Part shown: positions 54,138-56,985 of the stretch, piece after piece
How the letters are laid out: every line of letters begins with the position of its first letter
Position numbering within the stretch: position 1 is the stretch's first letter
Assembly (NCBI GenBank): GCA_947500135.1
Contig: CANMQX010000017.1
Location: forward strand, 1 to 56,985
DNA from: an uncultured Paracoccaceae bacterium
GTDB taxonomy: Bacteria > Pseudomonadota > Alphaproteobacteria > Rhodobacterales > Rhodobacteraceae
DNA: 56,985 nt
Direction: 5' to 3'
Notes under the pieces: generated by a model
Databases searched by the model: none
Told to the model about the DNA's origin: nothing
The model's input: the letters and a program-made list of their open reading frames with translations, nothing else
Program-made: the position numbers and the translations under genes

Positions 54138-55007
54138 ATGGCTGGCGGATATGATGACAGGGATGGAAAAATCTGGATGGACGGCCAATTGGTCGACTGG
54201 CGCAGCGCCAATGTTCATATCCTGACCCATGCCATGCACTATGCCTCTTCGGTGTTTGAAGGCGAACGGTGCTATAATGGCAAGATCTTCCTGTCGCGCG
54301 AACATTCCGAACGGCTGATCACATCCGGTAAGCTGATCGATTTTGACATCCCCTACACTGTCGATGAAATCGAAGCGGCCAAACGGGCTGCGCTCGACGC
54401 CAACGGTCTGACCGACGCCTATGTGCGCGCCGTCGCCTGGCGTGGCGCGGGCGAGGATATGGGCGTTGCATCGGCCCGCAACCCTGTCCATATGGCCGTG
54501 GCTGTTTGGGAGTGGGGTAACTACTATGGTGATGCCAAGATGAAGGGCGCCAAGCTCGATATCGCCAAATGGAAACGACCCAGCCCCGAAACCGCCCCGT
54601 CACAGGCCAAGGCCGCCGGCCTTTACATGATAGCAACCATGTCCAAACACGCAGCCGAGGCGAAGGGCTGTTCGGATGCCCTGATGTTTGACTATCGCGG
54701 CTATGTGGCCGAGGCCACGGGCGCGAACATGTTCTTTGTCAAAGATGGCGAGGTGCACACACCCAAGCCCGACGCATTCTTGAACGGGCTGACCCGGCAG
54801 ACGGTTATCGGGATGCTGGAAAAGCATCAGGTCAAGGTCCATGAACGGGTCATCATGCCGGAAGAGTTGGAAGGGTTCGAACAGTGCTGGCTCACCGGCA
54901 CGGCGGCCGAGGTCACCCCAGTGGGCCAGATCGGCGACTATAACTTCGAAGTGGGCGCGATGACGCGGGACATTTCCGAGGAATACGAAAAGCTGGTGCG
55001 CAGCTAA
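54138..55007 (+). CDS. ilvE: Branched-chain amino acid aminotransferase
   Basis: 289 residues from ATG 54138, 5 nt after GGAGG (54128-54132). PLP-dependent fold type IV: MDGQLVDWRSANVHILTHAM then HYASSVFEGERCYNGKIF, ARNPVHMAVAVWEWGNYYGD, the catalytic lysine in APSQAKAAGLYMIATMSKHA (around K160), CSDALMFDYRGYVAEATGAN and LTRQTVIGMLEKHQVKVHER. It catalyses the last step of leucine, isoleucine and valine synthesis with glutamate as donor. It is monocistronic, divergent from petP-petR, and marks the end of conserved core sequence before the accessory region. Confidence 0.95.
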   Translation: MAGGYDDRDGKIWMDGQLVDWRSANVHILTHAMHYASSVFEGERCYNGKIFLSREHSERLITSGKLIDFDIPYTVDEIEAAKRAALDANGLTDAYVRAVAWRGAGEDMGVASARNPVHMAVAVWEWGNYYGDAKMKGAKLDIAKWKRPSPETAPSQAKAAGLYMIATMSKHAAEAKGCSDALMFDYRGYVAEATGANMFFVKDGEVHTPKPDAFLNGLTRQTVIGMLEKHQVKVHERVIMPEELEGFEQCWLTGTAAEVTPVGQIGDYNFEVGAMTRDISEEYEKLVRS

Positions 55008-55248
55008 GGGCAGCGATTGTTGGCCGCTATCTTCTCTGTCTGAACCAGATCACAATAAACATCCGCCGGGTTGATAAGCTGGGCGGGTATTTGAAACGCT
55101 TTAGGGTTCTAACCCCAAGCCAGTTTTGGCACAGCTTTGGCGGGTCAAGACAGGTGGGGCAGCAGCAATGCAAGCTTTTGCGTCGATATCGGCCGCATCA
55201 CTACCGCCAATCGCTGGATCAGACACTGTATCCAACAAGTGAAGATTG

Positions 55249-55330
55249 ATGCCTACGCGTGAGTTAGACAAGGCTATTGCCTCGCGCGGCGCAGCAATGA
55301 CAATTGTTTCGGATAGGGTCGCAGAATTAA
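55249..55330 (+). pseudogene. IS3-family transposase OrfB (rve integrase) remnant
   Basis: The translation RELDKAIASRGAAMTIVSDR followed by VAELT aligns with the DDE-domain stretch of IS3/IS407-type OrfB, where R-E-L-D-x3-x-x-RG-x-P-x-T-I-VSDNGTELTS is typical. Here DN-G is DR-V, so the catalytic region is damaged, and flanking sequence does not continue the domain. It is a short fossil of an insertion sequence. Confidence 0.55.
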
Positions 55331-55779
55331 CCCTAAGGACTCCGCGGAAAGCTGGAGGAAACTTGGGGCGCAGATCACCCCTAATAATATCCCGACATGG
55401 CATGTTTTATGGGGGTATCGTATGTTCTGCTATGGTCAAACGATACCTAAGATCGCCCAAAACATCAGTGTTTACGGGTCAATATATTCATTTACGGTGA
55501 GGTGAAATGGTGCCAGGAGAGGAACATATTTGTCGCTATAAGCATTTGAATTCAAACGTTTATAGCCTTAGTGATTATAGGCGATACCCCCAGCAATACC
55601 CCCAAGTAACAAGTTGTTATCAGGTTCGAGCGCGGATGGATGACCCACACGATCATCACATTTTCTCACCGCTGAACATACAAGTTCACGTTTGAAACGC
55701 CAACCACGAATGTAAGTTTTCTTGATCAGTATCGAAATTTCTCTAGGCTAAAGTCTCCTCGGGGAGCTTGTCGAAACCC

Positions 55780-55795
55780 GAGCATCGCGATGCTC
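55780..55795. promoter_or_regulatory. 16-bp perfect palindrome before the AlpA-like gene
   Basis: GAGCATCGCGATGCTC lies 21 nt upstream of the AlpA-like start, just before its AAGGAGAG ribosome site. It is a likely autoregulatory operator. A CTCCTCGGGGAG dyad lies about 20 nt further upstream. Confidence 0.5.
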
Positions 55796-55816
55796 TTCAT
55801 TCAAGGAGAGATCGTG

Positions 55817-56005
55817 ATGAGGATACTTTCAAAACGCCAGGTCAAGGAGTTAGTCTTGTACTCACCGCAACACATCGCACGTCTGGAGAAGGCAGGCCTA
55901 TTCCCCAAGCGGGTACAGCTAGGACCGAACCGCGTGGGTTGGGTTGAGAGTGAAGTGCTGGAATGGCTCGAACAACGACTTGCGCAACGCGAAGTGCTGA
56001 ACTGA
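55817..56005 (+). CDS. AlpA family small helix-turn-helix regulator / excisionase-like protein
   Basis: 62 residues from ATG 55817, with AAGGAGAG 8-10 nt upstream. MRILSKRQVKELVLYSPQHI, ARLEKAGLFPKRVQLGPNRV and GWVESEVLEWLEQRLAQRE match the MerR-like wHTH of AlpA/prophage CP4-57 regulators: the R-x-x-x-GLFPxxxxLGxxxxGWxxxEVxxWL signature is complete. Such proteins switch integrase or excision genes of genomic islands. No integrase gene is intact in the window. A strong hairpin follows it, so it is a single-gene unit. Confidence 0.85.
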   Translation: MRILSKRQVKELVLYSPQHIARLEKAGLFPKRVQLGPNRVGWVESEVLEWLEQRLAQREVLN

Positions 56006-56023
56006 CACTCCTGAAAGGGAGCT

Positions 56024-56053
56024 GGGTGGCCGGGGTTGCAAACCTGGCCACCC
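56024..56053 (+). terminator. Hairpin after the AlpA-like gene
   Basis: GGGTGGCC (56024-56031) pairs with GGCCACCC (56046-56053), enclosing a second GTT-gca-AAC dyad. It lies 18 nt after the stop. The lack of a T-run leaves rho-independent termination uncertain. Confidence 0.5.
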
Positions 56054-56153
56054 GGCAGGTTGGGCTGATACTGTTGACAAAGTCATTGTTTTTGGCGTTG
56101 CGCGTTGAGCTACTGCGCTGATTTTGTTGAACGACTGGTGCCTGGTCCTGTTT

Positions 56154-56985
56154 TTAGCCAGTGGCGGGCACCATAGGCTTGAGTTTTGCCAGTTTCCGGA
56201 GGTTTTGGGCGGTGGCGGCGAGGACAAATTCGTCTTGGACGCCACATGGGCCTCGTAATCGGAGACGACCCAACCCGAGGATACGTTTGAGATGGGCGAA
56301 GAGCATTTCCACTTTCTTTCGACGTTTCTGGGCCGTTGGATTGAACTCTGACGCGGTGCATTCTCGTGCGAAGTCTCTGACGACTTCGTATTTCTCGCGA
56401 CGGATACGGCGGGTGTCGGTTTTGGGGCAGCATTTGGCCTTTGACGGGCAGACCTGACAATCAGATTTGAGAGCGCCATAGTTTCGGGCTTTCAGGCCAT
56501 GCGTATTCCGGGCGGGGTCAGAATAATTGCGTCGTGTATGACGGAGCTCTTTGCCTTCCGGGCATATGTATCGGTCGTTGTCTTCGTCCCATGTGAAGTC
56601 AGCCCGAGACCATGTGCCATCCTTGCGTTTTGAGTTGTCAAAGACAGGGATGAAGGGAAGGATGTCCCGCTTCAATGTGAGCCAAACAAGATTGTCAGAT
56701 GACCCGCATGCGGTGTCGGCAGCGATCCAATCAGGTGTGATATCAAAGCGCTCTTGGGTGCGATCAATCATCTTGCGCATGGCACCCACCTCTGCCTGCC
56801 GGATCGACCGCGAAGCATCCACATCCATGATGATCCCGTGGTCCGTGTCGATGAGATAATTGTCAGAATAGGCAAAGAATGCTGGGCCTTTGCGCGCTGC
56901 AGTCCATTGGCTAGCTTGGTGTAAACGGCGGAGCAATACTCGGCCACGGTAGCGGCGGCATTGTGTTGTCGCGGGCGGCGTGAAG
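56154..56985 (-). pseudogene. IS1182/IS5-type DDE transposase, partial and probably frameshifted, running off the window
   Basis: The leftward frame from about 56936 encodes the C-terminal DDE half: QWTAARKGPAFFAYSDNYLI then DTDHGIIMDVD, ITPDWIAADTACGSSDNLVW, YICPEGKELRHTRRN, CQVCPSKAKCCP and KKVEMLFAHLKRILGLGRLR (the DDE_6/transposase-11-like end). Upstream of about 56920 the family-like sequence (AATVAEYCSAVYTKLA) sits in a different frame, so a frameshift or small deletion separates the halves. The stop at 56154 and the adjacent 56060-56150 should contain the element's right end; I could not delimit its inverted repeat without the left end. Confidence 0.7.

Larger units (their letters stand above)
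55008..55816. other. Non-coding, decayed accessory DNA with repeats
   Basis: About 800 nt without an intact gene. It contains a transposase remnant (55249-55330) and three copies of GGGGGTAT: forward at 55411-55418, and reverse (ATACCCCC) at 55584-55591 and 55596-55603, 12 nt apart, of the kind seen at integrase arm sites. A reading at 55507-55695 has no family resemblance and skewed composition; I do not call it. AT content is higher than in neighbouring genes. Confidence 0.5.

Noticed and set aside
55507..55695. Small gene of 62 codons
   Set aside because: No ribosome site, no family resemblance, and it lies in decayed DNA with the GGGGGTAT repeats.

Overview
The window looks like a chromosomal segment of a marine Rhodobacteraceae (Roseobacter-lineage) alphaproteobacterium. 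Grounds: a petP-petR regulator pair, an opgC-opgG-opgH osmoregulated glucan cluster, a cob operon containing a CbiG-CobJ fusion, a TRAP transporter operon, a DUF2927 protein, and moderately high GC with dense ATGA-overlapping operons.

Layout. 1-5037: start of a class III alcohol dehydrogenase (leftward), an IclR regulator, an SBP56/methanethiol-oxidase-like gene with a membrane protein, a DUF1653 protein and a B12-dependent ribonucleotide reductase. 5038-12379: a long structured leader followed by a cobalamin operon (cbiX, cobH, cobL, cobI, cbiG-cobJ, cobM). 12469-17999: a SARP/TPR-type regulator divergent from a three-gene operon (PAP2/haloperoxidase-like enzyme, 63-residue protein, subtilisin-like protease). 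17996-26699: an RpiR regulator divergent from an operon of N-formylglutamate amidohydrolase-like enzyme, TRAP transporter, glutamine-synthetase-like ligase, aldehyde dehydrogenase and alcohol dehydrogenase. Together these can encode a gamma-glutamylation route for an amino alcohol. 26774-28828: four small exported or anchored proteins including Sco and rhodanese. 28946-33524: opgC-G-H. 33548-39147: TTC38-like protein, CoA-transferase and ThDP enzyme pair, DUF302 and cupin proteins. 39439-45516: a phosphate-binding/OmpA fusion, LolA, an ArsR regulator divergent from a DUF6428 gene with two matching operators, a lytic transglycosylase, a frameshifted AEC transporter, HspQ and YaaA.

45492-51818 is the most remarkable part, an RNA-repair and Ro-RNP island: rtcR (leftward), rsr (Ro60/TROVE protein), about 1 kb of non-coding DNA, rtcB (RNA ligase) and kptA (RNA 2'-phosphotransferase). 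The non-coding DNA holds six, perhaps seven, tandem Y-RNA-like elements. Each has a lower stem, a conserved internal loop (AUGCY opposite CCUUG) and an 8-bp upper stem. The stem sequences differ between copies but pairing is kept by compensatory changes. Two copies carry a circularly permuted tRNA mimic (T-arm, capped acceptor stem, D-arm) as head domain, one or two carry partial versions, and two are 74-nt minimal forms. The RtcR here has also lost the GAFTGA loop that normally contacts sigma-54.

51775-55007: DUF2927 protein, petR, petP and ilvE. 55008-56985: the edge of an accessory region with a decayed IS3-type transposase fragment, GGGGGTAT repeats, an AlpA-like regulator and an IS1182/IS5-type transposase running off the end.
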